64,000 bases of DNA from assembly GCA_946894095.1 (NCBI GenBank), contig OX335656.1, positions 8,509,001-8,573,000 of the forward strand. The letters are read 5' to 3'. This DNA is from Incurvaria masculella (taxonomy: Eukaryota; Arthropoda; Insecta; Lepidoptera; Incurvariidae). Each line of letters starts with the position of its first letter. Position 1 is the stretch's first letter. Shown here piece after piece: positions 46,319 through 57,237 of the stretch. A program made the position numbers and the translations under genes. Under the pieces are notes generated by a model, which searched no databases, was not told the origin of the DNA, and saw only the letters and a program-made list of their open reading frames with translations.

Positions 46319-47248
46319 TGTGAAGGATCGTAGCTCAGGAGGACGTGCTTCCTGGTTGCCTCGACGATCCGCCGGGTCTCGACGCGGACGGCGGTCACAC
46401 GGGAAGAGATGCGGGGCGCGCGAAATAACAAGACTCTTTTCGTGGCTCTACGGTACCGCAGGCGGTGCGCACCGGAGCGAGTCGCAGAGACGCCCACTCG
46501 AGACGGGCGAACGTAGTATACCAGGGTCCTGAGCGGAGCGTACGCTCACGCTAGAGCAACGGACGAACAGCCAGTCGGTCCGGACGAAAGTCCGGCCACC
46601 GAGACCCTCTGGCTGCGTCAACGACACCGGCAGCGAGCAAGCTCAACAGTCCGGCACGTCCGTGCTCTATCGGAAGGCTGGCGGAGTGTACACTCGCGCT
46701 CTCCCAAAACCGAACCGAAGCTCAAGGTAGTGGTGCCAACTCTAGGTGAACCCTGGTAGGAGCTCTAACCCGTACTGATTTTCTGGGCCGAAACGTGCGG
46801 TTTATCATCGCGCCAGAGCGACCGCCGGCGACGCGCCTCCCGCCCCTTGCGCTGGGCCGCCGGCCAATAGGATCGCTCCGTACAGCGCCCCCGCGCGTCT
46901 CGGCCCGAGTACCGCTATGCGTGACTCATCATAACGGTACTCTGCGATGACTCATACTTTTGTTTACCGTCTCGAGTGAACATCTCAGCTATCGCTCCAG
47001 TGAAACACAGTCTGCGGTATATTTTATTCAATAATACTAAAACTAATGACATACAAGCTATTTTACAAAGTAATTAAAGATATCAGTATAACTATATTAC
47101 AATCTAACATATATAACTATCTATATTTAATATCCTATACTTATATTCTTTATTATTTATATATCTATGCAATTTTATTTACAGTATTAAAACCTATTTT
47201 AAATTACATTTACAATATTATTCTACTCTGTTGTCGTCGTCCTGAACA
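46319..47248 (-). repeat. BEL/Pao LTR, 3' LTR of the element
   Basis: 930 bp. The plus strand begins TGTGAAGG and ends CCTGAACA, so the LTR has TG...CA ends. I see no difference from the other LTR. An AATAAA signal lies on the minus strand near 47022. The last codons of the gag-pol frame overlap its edge. Confidence 0.92.
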
Positions 47249-50200
47249 TTCTCCCGCCGTCGCTGCTCGCCACGATCATTCCCTGGCAGGACGACGATCC
47301 TCTTCGCCGGCCGCCTCATGATCTTGCCCCCGGCCAGACGGACGTCGACGACTCGGACGATGTTGTCTGGGCCCGGGTGCACGGCCTCGATCCGTCCGCG
47401 TGGCCAGGTGTTGCGTGGCAGATGCGGGTCCGCGATGATGACGACGTCGCCGACGATGGGGGTCCCTCCGCTCCCTCTTGGCTCCCGCCGGTGCTGCAGT
47501 TGAGGCAGGTACTCCCGCACCCAGCGTCTCCAGAAGACATCAGCCAGCCACTGCGCCCGCCGCCAGAGCGCCTTTGCCGTGATGTCATCGGCGCTGAAGT
47601 TCCCCGGCGGCGGCGTGCTGCTCGCTGCGCCCAGCAGGATGTGGTTCGGTGTCAGCGCCTCGACGTCTTCTGGTGACACGGCGACGTGGGTGAGCGGGCG
47701 GGAGTTCACCGTGTTCTCCGCCTCAGCCAGCAGTGTAGTCAGCGTCTCTTCGAAGGGGTAGCGCTCCTTCAGGGTGACGTCCAGGGCCGTTTTCACAGAC
47801 CGGACGAGACGTTCCCATGCTCCGCCCATGTAGGGAGCTCCAGGTGGGATGTACCGCCACTCGATCAGCTTGTTGGTCGCTGCTCCTTCTGTTGCCTCGT
47901 ACGCCTTCTTCAGCTCGCTTTCTGCTCCCTTGAAGTTGGTCCCGTTGTCGCAGTGGATAGCCTTCGGGCAGCCCCGTCTTGCGATGAACCGGCGGAGTGC
48001 TGCTACCGCCGAATCAGTGCTCAGGGACGCCGCGACTTCCAGGTGGACGGCTCTGATGGTGAGGCAGGTGAAGAGCGCGACGTATCGCTTCTCATGGTGG
48101 CGGCCGACTGTGATCTCGACCGGTCCGAAGTAGTCCAGGCCGACATAGCTGAACGGCCTCACGTGGTGTGCCAGCCTCGCTGCAGGGTGATCTCCAGTGG
48201 CAGGAGAGACTGGTAGCGCCTTCTTCACTCGGCACAGCAGGCAACTCTTGAGCGCGGAGCGAACCGAAGGTCGCAGGCGGACGATCCAGTATCTTGCCTG
48301 GAGTTCGTTCACGACGGTCTCGACGCCCCCGTGGTGTAGTTGTCGATGTACATGGTCGATGTACAGCCGCACGTACGGGTGGTTTCCGTCCAGGACCGCC
48401 GGTCGAAGCTGGTCGCCCCCGATGTCCTTGACTGCTGCGATGCGGCTCTTCAGCCTTAGCAGCCCCCGCTCGTCGATGATGAGAGCCAGCTGCGCCAGTC
48501 TGTCTTGCTTGCAGGGCGGCTGACCAGCCTCGATTCTCTTGAATTCTGCTCCGAATGATTGCCGCTGGGAGTGCTTCACCAGCAGATGTTCTGCGGCTTT
48601 CAGCAGTCTCGCTTCTAGGGGCCTGTACTTGATCGGCTCCTGTGTCGGCTCGGTTTTCTTCTTCTGTGCTGTCTGGCGCCTGGCCGGGCTTCGCTTGCTT
48701 CTTGTCCTCTTCCGTCGGCCCGCTGCGGCTGTTTCGGTCTTCCTGCGCACCAGCTCCACAAACTGAAGTACTCGAGCTGTGGTGCGGACCAGCCTTAGCC
48801 AGGACGAGAAGCGCTGCACGTCAGGTACAGGGGCGTCGTTCTTGATTCCGTGGTCGACGGCTGTACAGGTCTTTTCTTCTTCGGTCTTTTTCTGGGACGG
48901 TCTTTCAGATTCTTTCGGCCAACTAGTCTCGTGTTGCCGAAGGAATGCTGGTCCCTTGAACCACCGGTGCTTCGAGTTGAAGTCCGGCGGCGTGTCGCGG
49001 GTGCCGTCATCGGCTGCGTTCTCTTTGGTGGGCACCCAGCGCCATTCATTAACCTTGGTCAGGTCTTCAATTTCGGCCAGTCGGTGCGCAACGAACGTTT
49101 TGAAGGTTCTTGGATCAGATCGGATCCAAGCCAGCACAGTCGTTGAGTCTGACCAGAACGTTCTGCGTGTCGCCTTCCATTCGTGCTCCGCTTCGACCGT
49201 GGCTGCCAGCCGGCTTCCCAGTAGTGCTGCTTGCAGTTCGAGCCGTGGTATGGACGTCGGCTTCAGCGGGGCGACGCGGCTCTTCGCACAGACTAGCGCT
49301 ACTTCAATAGAGCCGTCTCGTCGTGTCGACCTCCAGTACACGGCGGCAGCGTACGCGGTCTCGCTTGCGTCTACGAACGTGTGAAGCTCTCGTTGTTCGG
49401 TCTGGCATACATCGTAGCAGCGGCGAATCTGTAAGCTGCTCAGCTTCTTTAAGTTATCCAGCCAGCTATACCATGGTTCTTTCAGCTCGGCTGGTAACTC
49501 TTCATCCCAGCCGGTTCCCATCCGCCAGGTGTCTTGCAGGATGCGCTTAGCCGGTGTGGTGACAGGCGTCACTAAGCCAAGTGGGTCGAACAGCGACATC
49601 ACGATGCTGAGAGCTTCCCTCTTCGTTGGCATCCTCTGGGCGTGCAGCACTTCCTCCGACGTTCGGCCGAAGTTGAGCGCGTAGCTGAGACGATCGGCCT
49701 CCACGTTCCATCGCATGCCCAGGGTCTTCTCGTAGCTCGTGTGTCCGCCAATCTCGACTTGCTGCGTGGCTGCTGTTTCTTGATCTGGCACAGTCTCTCT
49801 ATGGTTGGACGCCCATCCACGCAGTTCAAAGCCTGCTGCCTTATGAATGCTAGCCACTTCACTTGCCACGCGCTGAGCTTCTGCCGTGGTGTCGAAACTC
49901 TGAAGGTAGTCGTCCATGTAGTGATTATCTACGACGGCTTTCGCTGCTTCCGGGTGGCTCTCAATGAAGCTCTCAGCGTTCTTGTTCTTTATGTAGATGG
50001 CGGTGCATGGTGATGACGTGGCGCCAAATACAACTGACGTCATCCGGTATTCAGTCGGCGCCCCTTCACCGCGATCTCTCCATAGGAACCGGAGTGCGTC
50101 CCTGTCTTCTTTCCTGATTTTTATTTGCAGGAACATTTCTTTCACGTCTGCTGTGACGGCGATGCGTTTCTGTCTGAACTTCATCAGCACGCCAGGCAAT

Positions 50201-53082
50201 GATTGTAGCAGGTCGGGGCCAGGCAGCAGAAGGTCGTTCAGGCTGACTCCTTGGCATCTTGCAGCCGCGTCGTACACTACACGTATCTTTTTCTTCGCTG
50301 GATGTGTCACGGCGAAGTGTGGCAGGTACCACGTCTTGCTAGGTGTCGCTGCCTTAGGTGCTGGTTCCGCGTAGCCGCTGCTGAGCAAATGTTCGATCTG
50401 CTGCTCGTACTTCGTTTTCAGGTCCGGTTCTTTGTTCAACTTTTTTTCCAGGTTGATCAAGCGTTTGTATGCCATCTCACGATTATCTGGGATTACGAAA
50501 TCGTCGTATTTCCACAGTAGCCCTGTTTCATACCGTCCGCTCGTCAGGCGTGTAGTAGTAGCCTCGAGGACGCGCAGAGCTTTTTCTTCCGGATCATTTT
50601 TCGGCTTTTTGGGTTCCACTCCGAGGGACTCGAGGCGAAAGTACTCTCGAGCCAGCTCATCGAAGCTTCCATTTTCTTTTTCTGCCATATGGCTACAGAA
50701 AGCCACTGGTTCCGTGGCAGAGGTCCGGCAGCCGTGCAACACCCACCCGAGCTGGGTAAGTGACGCTACCGGCTGGTCTCTATGCCCGCATCTCAACTCT
50801 CTTGATACAATTAGCTCCCAATTATCTTGGCCTATGAGCAGGGTCGGTGCGGCGTCCTTGTATGTAAGCATCGAACCCAGGCCAGTTAGGTGCTCGCAGT
50901 CGGCGATACTCCCGCCGGTGATGTTCTGCGGCGGAAACTTGAGCTTATTTACAGTTCGTGCTCCTCTGAGTTCGTGCTCTTCCGTGGCGTGCTTGCCTCG
51001 TATCTTTAGTTCGACTCTGCACGACGCCTCTGCTGTCACCGTGATGCCGCCGATCCCCAGCACGCGAAGCGGATCCGGCACTCCTTTTGCTCCGAGCTTG
51101 CGTGCGACGGCCTGGTCGATCAAAGTGACCGTCGACCCTTCGTCGAGCAATGCGAAGGTGTGTAGGCTTCTTTTTGGACCGGTCAGCGTAACTGGCACTA
51201 TCTTCAGCAGGGCTCGTGTCGTACGTGCTGCGGCCGTTACCGTGGTCGACACATTCTGTGTTTCCTTTGGCGGCCGGTCGGCGTGGAGTAGGCGGTGGTG
51301 ACTTGCCTTGCATTCTCCCACGCCGCAAGCTTGTGCCTTGCAGCTCCACCGACGATGGCGGCTTTTCAGGCAGCGAAAGCACGTCCTTGCGGTCTTGGCG
51401 ATGGTCCACCTCTCATCGACGTCTGCCGCACGGAATTTCGGACAGACGAGTAGGTAGTGCTCTGCCTCACACACTGGACACTTTATTTTATCTTCACCTT
51501 CGGCCGCGAAGCTTTTCTGGGGTCGTCGCTCCGGTTGCGCCTGGTTCTTTGGTCGAGCGCCGGCACCGCTCATTTCCTGGAAGTCGGGTTCAATGTAGTC
51601 GCCACACTTATCCGCTTCCTCGTTCAGGAAACTTGAAATCTTGAGCAGCTCCGGTCGCTCGTCCTTGTTGGCGGCGGCGTAGTCGTACCACCGGTAGCGC
51701 AGAGTCGTCGTTAGCTTGTCGAGCACGATGCGCACCAAATCCGGGTTGTGTAGGTGCTGCGGCTTGTCGAGCGCTCGGATGGTCGCCACGGCGCTGGATA
51801 CTTGCCCGGCGAACACGCAGAGTTCCTTCGCCGTGTCTCGCAGTCGTGGCAGCCGCTTCAGTTTTTCGACCTCGTTCAATACTAAAAACTGCGGTCGGCC
51901 GAATCTTCTTTCCAGCTCGGCGATGACGTCACTCGGGTCCGGCGTCGACAGCATCAGGCTCTGCGCTGCTTCCTTTGCCTTTCCTTCCAGGGCGTGCCGG
52001 ATTCGTGCCACATTCTCGAGTCGCGAGAAGTGACACTCCGTTTCCTGGAAAGCTCTCTTGAATTGCAGCCAGTCCCCGGGCGCACCGCTGTAGTTCGGTA
52101 GCTGCTGGATGTACTTCGGTGCACACTTTCTCTGATTTTGAGCCAGAGCCGCGGCCAAGGTGTCGATAGTGATGACACCTTGACCCCTTTGACTGTGGGC
52201 GGCTGGCTCTCTGTGTGTCGTACCCGCGTTCGGTCCTCGCAGTGACGGGTCGCGTCCAACTGGTGGGCTTGACGGTTCGGGATGTAGGGCAGGCAGGCGC
52301 GGCAGCGGCGGCTGCGGCGGCGGCGGCACATCCAGTCGTGACGGCTGACACAGGACTTCGCCGACAGGCGGCGCTGGCGTCGCTCGCAGAGTTCGCTGCG
52401 ATGACGTCACGCTCCGTTCTCGCCTGTGCTTGTTCGGCGTCCGTGGGTGCGGGGTTTCGGCAACGGGTGGCGCTGGCGTCGCTCGCCGTGACGGCTGCGG
52501 TGACGGTGGGCTCCGCTCCCGCCGGTGCTCGCTCTGCGTGCGAAGCCAGCTCGTCACTCGTTCCTCCTTCCCAGGGACGTCGTCCTCTTCGTCGCTGTCT
52601 GTATCTTCTTCCATGCGGGCTAACTGAGTCTTAAGGAGTGCGATCTCAGCTAGCCGCAACTTTTCTTCGAGCGCCAGCTTTTTCTGCCTTTTCTTGGACG
52701 CCGACGATCGCACTGATCTCTCGATCGGCGGCGCCCTGGCAGCTGGCGCCATCTCGTGGACGGTAGAGGCATCGGTCGGAGCCTCCGTGGTTCCGTGCGT
52801 CCACGTGTGGGTCGTCTGCGTAGTCCGCGTTCCGGTGTCCGGCGACGTGTCTTGCTCCGACGCTGACGCGAGCGCGGGCGCGGCCCCGGGCGCAAGTACG
52901 GGCGCGGCCGCGGCGGCGGCGGGCACAGGTACAGGCGCGGGCGCGGCGGCGGGCGCGGCGGCGGCGGCGGGCGCGGACGTGGACGCGAGCGCGGGCTCGG
53001 TCGCGCCGGAGACCGGGACGGCCTCTTGCAGTCGCGCCGACGTAGCTCGCTCGCCGTTCTTCTGTGACCGCGTCACGGGCAT
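47218..53082 (-). CDS. BEL/Pao gag-pol polyprotein, 1954 aa, intact
   Basis: A single frame codes the whole capsid and replication machinery of the retrotransposon. Residues 1-300 are a low-complexity Ala/Pro-rich and charged gag leader. Residues 310-500 are the gag domain (DUF1759 type). Zinc-knuckle-like Cys/His clusters lie at 535-600. The protease follows, with LLDEGS at 645-650. Reverse transcriptase spans 915-1090, with TADVKE (Asp979) and YMDD at 1055-1058. RNase H covers 1230-1370 (FVDAS, SDST). The integrase has an HHCC-like zinc region at 1578-1625 and a DDE core (Asp1650, Asp1712, Glu1757). The DUF5641-type C-terminus is at 1830-1935. No stop or frameshift is seen. The start is the first ATG, 24 bases after the LTR. 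The stop lies 31 bases inside the 3' LTR. YMDD rather than the commoner YVDD is a small oddity. Confidence 0.95.
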   Translation of the reverse strand: MPVTRSQKNGERATSARLQEAVPVSGATEPALASTSAPAAAAAPAAAPAPVPVPAAAAAAPVLAPGAAPALASASEQDTSPDTGTRTTQTTHTWTHGTTEAPTDASTVHEMAPAARAPPIERSVRSSASKKRQKKLALEEKLRLAEIALLKTQLARMEEDTDSDEEDDVPGKEERVTSWLRTQSEHRRERSPPSPQPSRRATPAPPVAETPHPRTPNKHRRERSVTSSQRTLRATPAPPVGEVLCQPSRLDVPPPPQPPLPRLPALHPEPSSPPVGRDPSLRGPNAGTTHREPAAHSQRGQGVITIDTLAAALAQNQRKCAPKYIQQLPNYSGAPGDWLQFKRAFQETECHFSRLENVARIRHALEGKAKEAAQSLMLSTPDPSDVIAELERRFGRPQFLVLNEVEKLKRLPRLRDTAKELCVFAGQVSSAVATIRALDKPQHLHNPDLVRIVLDKLTTTLRYRWYDYAAANKDERPELLKISSFLNEEADKCGDYIEPDFQEMSGAGARPKNQAQPERRPQKSFAAEGEDKIKCPVCEAEHYLLVCPKFRAADVDERWTIAKTARTCFRCLKSRHRRWSCKAQACGVGECKASHHRLLHADRPPKETQNVSTTVTAAARTTRALLKIVPVTLTGPKRSLHTFALLDEGSTVTLIDQAVARKLGAKGVPDPLRVLGIGGITVTAEASCRVELKIRGKHATEEHELRGARTVNKLKFPPQNITGGSIADCEHLTGLGSMLTYKDAAPTLLIGQDNWELIVSRELRCGHRDQPVASLTQLGWVLHGCRTSATEPVAFCSHMAEKENGSFDELAREYFRLESLGVEPKKPKNDPEEKALRVLEATTTRLTSGRYETGLLWKYDDFVIPDNREMAYKRLINLEKKLNKEPDLKTKYEQQIEHLLSSGYAEPAPKAATPSKTWYLPHFAVTHPAKKKIRVVYDAAARCQGVSLNDLLLPGPDLLQSLPGVLMKFRQKRIAVTADVKEMFLQIKIRKEDRDALRFLWRDRGEGAPTEYRMTSVVFGATSSPCTAIYIKNKNAESFIESHPEAAKAVVDNHYMDDYLQSFDTTAEAQRVASEVASIHKAAGFELRGWASNHRETVPDQETAATQQVEIGGHTSYEKTLGMRWNVEADRLSYALNFGRTSEEVLHAQRMPTKREALSIVMSLFDPLGLVTPVTTPAKRILQDTWRMGTGWDEELPAELKEPWYSWLDNLKKLSSLQIRRCYDVCQTEQRELHTFVDASETAYAAAVYWRSTRRDGSIEVALVCAKSRVAPLKPTSIPRLELQAALLGSRLAATVEAEHEWKATRRTFWSDSTTVLAWIRSDPRTFKTFVAHRLAEIEDLTKVNEWRWVPTKENAADDGTRDTPPDFNSKHRWFKGPAFLRQHETSWPKESERPSQKKTEEEKTCTAVDHGIKNDAPVPDVQRFSSWLRLVRTTARVLQFVELVRRKTETAAAGRRKRTRSKRSPARRQTAQKKKTEPTQEPIKYRPLEARLLKAAEHLLVKHSQRQSFGAEFKRIEAGQPPCKQDRLAQLALIIDERGLLRLKSRIAAVKDIGGDQLRPAVLDGNHPYVRLYIDHVHRQLHHGGVETVVNELQARYWIVRLRPSVRSALKSCLLCRVKKALPVSPATGDHPAARLAHHVRPFSYVGLDYFGPVEITVGRHHEKRYVALFTCLTIRAVHLEVAASLSTDSAVAALRRFIARRGCPKAIHCDNGTNFKGAESELKKAYEATEGAATNKLIEWRYIPPGAPYMGGAWERLVRSVKTALDVTLKERYPFEETLTTLLAEAENTVNSRPLTHVAVSPEDVEALTPNHILLGAASSTPPPGNFSADDITAKALWRRAQWLADVFWRRWVREYLPQLQHRREPRGSGGTPIVGDVVIIADPHLPRNTWPRGRIEAVHPGPDNIVRVVDVRLAGGKIMRRPAKRIVVLPGNDRGEQRRRENVQDDDNRVE
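47249..47258 (-). other. Candidate polypurine tract of the BEL/Pao element
   Basis: On the minus strand GGCGGGAGAA directly precedes the 3' LTR. It is short and interrupted by one C; it is the expected position for plus-strand priming. Confidence 0.5.
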
Positions 53083-53087
53083 CTTGA

Positions 53088-53105
53088 TCCGGCTCGAAGG
53101 ACCAA
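53088..53105 (-). other. Primer binding site, tRNA-Tyr type
   Basis: Directly after the 5' LTR the minus strand reads TGGTCCTTCGAGCCGGAT (within one base of the LTR edge). It is complementary to the 3' end of insect tRNA-Tyr (CCGGCTCGAAGGA plus CCA). The match to tRNA-Tyr is from memory of the Drosophila sequence. Confidence 0.75.
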
Positions 53106-54035
53106 TGTGAAGGATCGTAGCTCAGGAGGACGTGCTTCCTGGTTGCCTCGACGATCCGCCGGGTCTCGACGCGGACGGCGGTCACACGGGAAGAGATGCG
53201 GGGCGCGCGAAATAACAAGACTCTTTTCGTGGCTCTACGGTACCGCAGGCGGTGCGCACCGGAGCGAGTCGCAGAGACGCCCACTCGAGACGGGCGAACG
53301 TAGTATACCAGGGTCCTGAGCGGAGCGTACGCTCACGCTAGAGCAACGGACGAACAGCCAGTCGGTCCGGACGAAAGTCCGGCCACCGAGACCCTCTGGC
53401 TGCGTCAACGACACCGGCAGCGAGCAAGCTCAACAGTCCGGCACGTCCGTGCTCTATCGGAAGGCTGGCGGAGTGTACACTCGCGCTCTCCCAAAACCGA
53501 ACCGAAGCTCAAGGTAGTGGTGCCAACTCTAGGTGAACCCTGGTAGGAGCTCTAACCCGTACTGATTTTCTGGGCCGAAACGTGCGGTTTATCATCGCGC
53601 CAGAGCGACCGCCGGCGACGCGCCTCCCGCCCCTTGCGCTGGGCCGCCGGCCAATAGGATCGCTCCGTACAGCGCCCCCGCGCGTCTCGGCCCGAGTACC
53701 GCTATGCGTGACTCATCATAACGGTACTCTGCGATGACTCATACTTTTGTTTACCGTCTCGAGTGAACATCTCAGCTATCGCTCCAGTGAAACACAGTCT
53801 GCGGTATATTTTATTCAATAATACTAAAACTAATGACATACAAGCTATTTTACAAAGTAATTAAAGATATCAGTATAACTATATTACAATCTAACATATA
53901 TAACTATCTATATTTAATATCCTATACTTATATTCTTTATTATTTATATATCTATGCAATTTTATTTACAGTATTAAAACCTATTTTAAATTACATTTAC
54001 AATATTATTCTACTCTGTTGTCGTCGTCCTGAACA
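53106..54035 (-). repeat. BEL/Pao LTR, 5' LTR of the element
   Basis: 930 bp, same ends and sequence as the other LTR. It should carry the promoter for the minus-strand transcript. Confidence 0.92.
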
Positions 54036-54040
54036 TAATC
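54036..54040. repeat. BEL/Pao target duplication, right (TAATC)
   Basis: Identical to 46314-46318. Confidence 0.9.
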
Positions 54041-54269
54041 TATTGAACTACTAAACCGATTCTCACAATCTTTCACTAATGGCATAGATTCTAATGGAAA
54101 GCTACATTAACATGTCTAACAAAGGCTATTTTATATTTTAATATGTATACGTATTTTCTTATAAATGTTTATGTATATACAAAGCCGGAAAAAAACCGTT
54201 AGCAACGTCCACCGATAAAGCGGCCATTATTTATTTATTTAGTAATAGTTTCACACAAACGTCATTAAA

Positions 54270-54573
54270 AACCGGCCAAGTGCAAGTCGGACTCGCACAC
54301 GTAGGGTTCCGTACCATCGTATAAGATTTAATAAAATCCCGTTTTTTGTATGGTATGATAAAAAATAATTCTTATTATTTTTAAATTTTACCTATTTGTT
54401 GTTAAAGCGGCAACATATTTACACACTCTGTAAAATTTTTAGCTATCTACCTATTACGGTTCATGAGATACAGACCTGTGACAGAGGGACGGACGGACGG
54501 ACGGACGGACGGACAGCGGAGGCTTAGTAATAAGGTTCCATTGGCACCCTTTTGGGTACGGAACCCAAAAAAG
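54270..54573 (-). repeat. Dispersed GGGTTCCGTA element, near-complete reverse copy
   Basis: Starts ACCGGCCAAGTGCAAGTCGG, has about six GGAC units and ends TTGGGTACGGAACCC. Confidence 0.7.
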
Positions 54574-55274
54574 GTGCCCACTCTACTGGTAGTGAACACA
54601 ACATGCAGATAGGTTGTAAATCTATTACATAATTATACTCTCAAAATAAAAATCTAGTACGCTGCAAAGTAAAGAGGAGTTTCCATGTAGCTAGTAAAGT
54701 CCACTCGTACGTCAAAGAGACTACGTATCGCAAACACGTTGCAGTAAATCTAGCGTCGAACACTCACGGTGCCTTGCTGATAAAAATGTGAGAACCTCGC
54801 AAGTTCGTTTCTGTTAAAAAAATCGTGACATGTTAGTCATCTGGCTGTAGAAATTAGTGATTCCCTTGCGAATCCGCTTTATTATACACTAAATAAAGTA
54901 AAAGGTTCAGTCAGATATCAGTCCGAAATAAATTGCATGCATTAATCACAAGATCCCGTACTGCCATAATTTTGAATAAGGCAGTAACCTTGCCGCACAT
55001 ACTGACATGCAATTTGTCCTTCTATTATGAAATTGCTTTCTTTTTCCTTAAAACAAAAATTGATTCCGACATGAATAAAAACGTATATTTCATTAATTTA
55101 TATTTGTGGATAAATACACGTATATGTTACTTATATCATTTCTAAATCCATTTCTCATTCGAGATTAATTGAGCATTTTAATTGAAGATTCGGGTCACTC
55201 CATGGTTTGAAATCTATGTAAGTCTGTAGGTTCAATAAATATATCGTTTTGTTTTTCTATCTTTAATAACATAA
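54574..55274. other. No gene recognised
   Basis: AT-rich sequence without supported features. Confidence 0.5.
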
Positions 55275-55460
55275 TGGCGCGATGCCTTGCCGTTCGATAA
55301 TTGAAGTTAAGCAACAATGGGCACGGCTGGGATCTGACCTGCATGAGTGACCATTGAAGCTGGCTGTTGTTCAAATTCCACCTTAATCTGTTTTGAGGCT
55401 CGCTCGCTCTCCATACAGCGAGCCCCAATAAGCCGACACGACCCAGTGCACATTTAGACA
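55275..55460 (+). repeat. Possible 5S-rRNA-derived SINE
   Basis: GAAGTTAAGCAAC at 55302 and GCATGAGTGACC about 35 bases later match the order and spacing of the A and C control boxes of the 5S rRNA gene. The rest is not 5S-like, so this is a retroposon head and not a 5S gene. Confidence 0.5.
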
Positions 55461-55742
55461 TCTAGTTTTTTGTCCGTAGTCTCTATTCGGAACTCTACCA
55501 GCTACAAAACCCAAGTATCGCCTTCATACATAAGCAGGGCCCGATCTAGGGGGGGGGGGGGGGGGCATTAGGCTCATTTGCCCAGGGCGGCAAAAAATGA
55601 GGGGCGGCAAAATTTACTAATTCCTATCTTCCCACCTAGCCATTAGCCATCCACCACCCAAGTTGGTAGGTTTAGAATTTTATGCGCCACCTTCCAACCA
55701 ACTTCAGGTTGGATAGTTGAAATATTTAAGTATTTTACTTAA

Positions 55743-56230
55743 GGTCCGCTCAACTCCCCAAACGGGGAAAGAAGAACACGCCCATATTTCTTGTCAAAGA
55801 TTCCAAATGTTGCTCAAAATAGCTTTATTTGATCGAACTAGATGTCTGATGACCGTTGGCATTGTAAAATTGTGTTTGGTTTCTAAGTTATAAGGTCCGA
55901 AAGTTCGAATTTTTCGCGCGTTTTATACAATAACTTTGGAGGTGAATTACGCTATGATAAAGTAAGAATATCTTAAAAAGATTAGTCATCAGACATAGCT
56001 TATTTAATCAAGATTTATAATCTATTTTTAGCTATAAGTCGTTTTGAAATTCAAATTTTCGCAAATCTTACCAAATCACACACTATGCACATTGTCTTTT
56101 TTGTGGACATATTGCATCTTCCTCATCACGGAGCCTGTCTTATTCTTTGAAACAGAGAAGGTCCCAGAGCGCAACAGCACGGTTTTGTACCATGCCCGCG
56201 AATGAGTTAGGCCCGCCGGGTTGGGCCACC
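55743..56230. mobile_element. TTAA-flanked MITE, second copy, inside the hAT element
   Basis: Same family as 14836-15377, flanked by TTAA (55739-55742 and 56231-56234). Left end is shortened relative to the first copy. Confidence 0.7.
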
Positions 56231-56447
56231 TTAACTGAATTATTTTAGTTCGGAAGAAAGAAAGAAAAAGTAAGGATCCGCAAAAAGTACCGGCTCCTTT
56301 GGGTAACTTTGGCACCTTTTGGATACGGAACCCTAAAAAAGGTTGAACTAAGAATGATAGCGTCAGAGAGACCTGGTTAACGTTTGATCTATGCCTCCGT
56401 TAACAGGTATGAGGGCCTGACGTATGCCATATCGCGTTTTAAATATA

Positions 56448-56805
56448 AACCGGCCAAGTGCAGTGGGGCTCGCACACAAAGGGTTCCGTACCATATTAAA
56501 AAAACACGATATCTGTATGGAGGCCACCATTTTTAGGGTTCCGTATCCAAAGGGTGCCAAACGGAACCCTTTTACTAAGCCTCCGCTGTCCGTCCGTCCG
56601 TCTGTCACAGGTCTGTATCTCATGAACCGTATTAGGTAGCCAGCTATAATTTTAACAGAGTGTTTATTTATTTTGCCGCTATAACAACAAATAGGTAAAA
56701 TTAACAAAATATTAAAAATAAAATACCAAAAACGTGTTTTTTGTGTTAAATCTTGTATGATGGTACGGAACCCTTCGTGTAGTCCGATTCGCACATGGCC
56801 GATTT
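56448..56805. repeat. Reverse fragment and forward copy of the GGGTTCCGTA element
   Basis: A short reverse fragment (56448-56500) is followed by a forward copy (56531-56805), both inside the hAT element. Confidence 0.65.
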
Positions 56806-57237
56806 TTTGTATAACATATATGCCTTAAGAGAACTCCCAAAAGATGAATTGTTAGAACATTGTAAGAACCTCGAGGCTATTTTGAACTCATGAGAACTTA
56901 AGTGATATAAATGCATTAGAACTTTGTGAGGAGTTGTCAGTCCTATGTATGTTTTTAAATAGTAATTTATCTCCACAAGATGTTTCGAAATTTGTAACAG
57001 ATTTAAGATTTGGTCCAAATGTCAGTATGGCTCAGGATCCTTTTAACTTTACCAGTAACAGTTGCAAGTGGTGAGAGAAGCTTTTCTAAACTAAAATTAA
57101 TAAAACAATATTTGCGATCCACCATGACACAGAATGGATTATCTGGATTAGCTATGATTTTAATAAAACACAAGGTTTGCGACAGTATAAATTTATCAGA
57201 TATTATTAAAGATTTTGCGGAACAAAAAGTGTGAAAA
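56806..57237 (+). pseudogene. hAT transposase C-terminal remnant
   Basis: The frame at 57010-57234 reads ILLTLPVTVASGERSFSKLK followed by YLRSTMTQNGLSGLAM, the C-terminal dimerisation motif of hAT transposases. Upstream, 56806-57027 codes related sequence (LPKDELLEHC) in another frame with a stop. The catalytic core is gone, so the protein is inactive. Confidence 0.8.

Larger units (their letters stand above)
46319..54035 (-). mobile_element. Complete BEL/Pao LTR retrotransposon
   Basis: LTR - primer site - one gag-pol frame - LTR, 7717 bp, with 5-bp target duplications on both sides. The parts are complete, the frame unbroken and the LTRs apparently identical, so the insertion is young and may still be competent. 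No env-like frame is present. The GC-rich coding part contrasts with the AT-rich host sequence. Confidence 0.93.

Noticed and set aside
46320..53319. Many plus-strand and alternate-frame open frames in the BEL/Pao region
   Set aside because: Shadows of the GC-rich gag-pol frame and LTRs.
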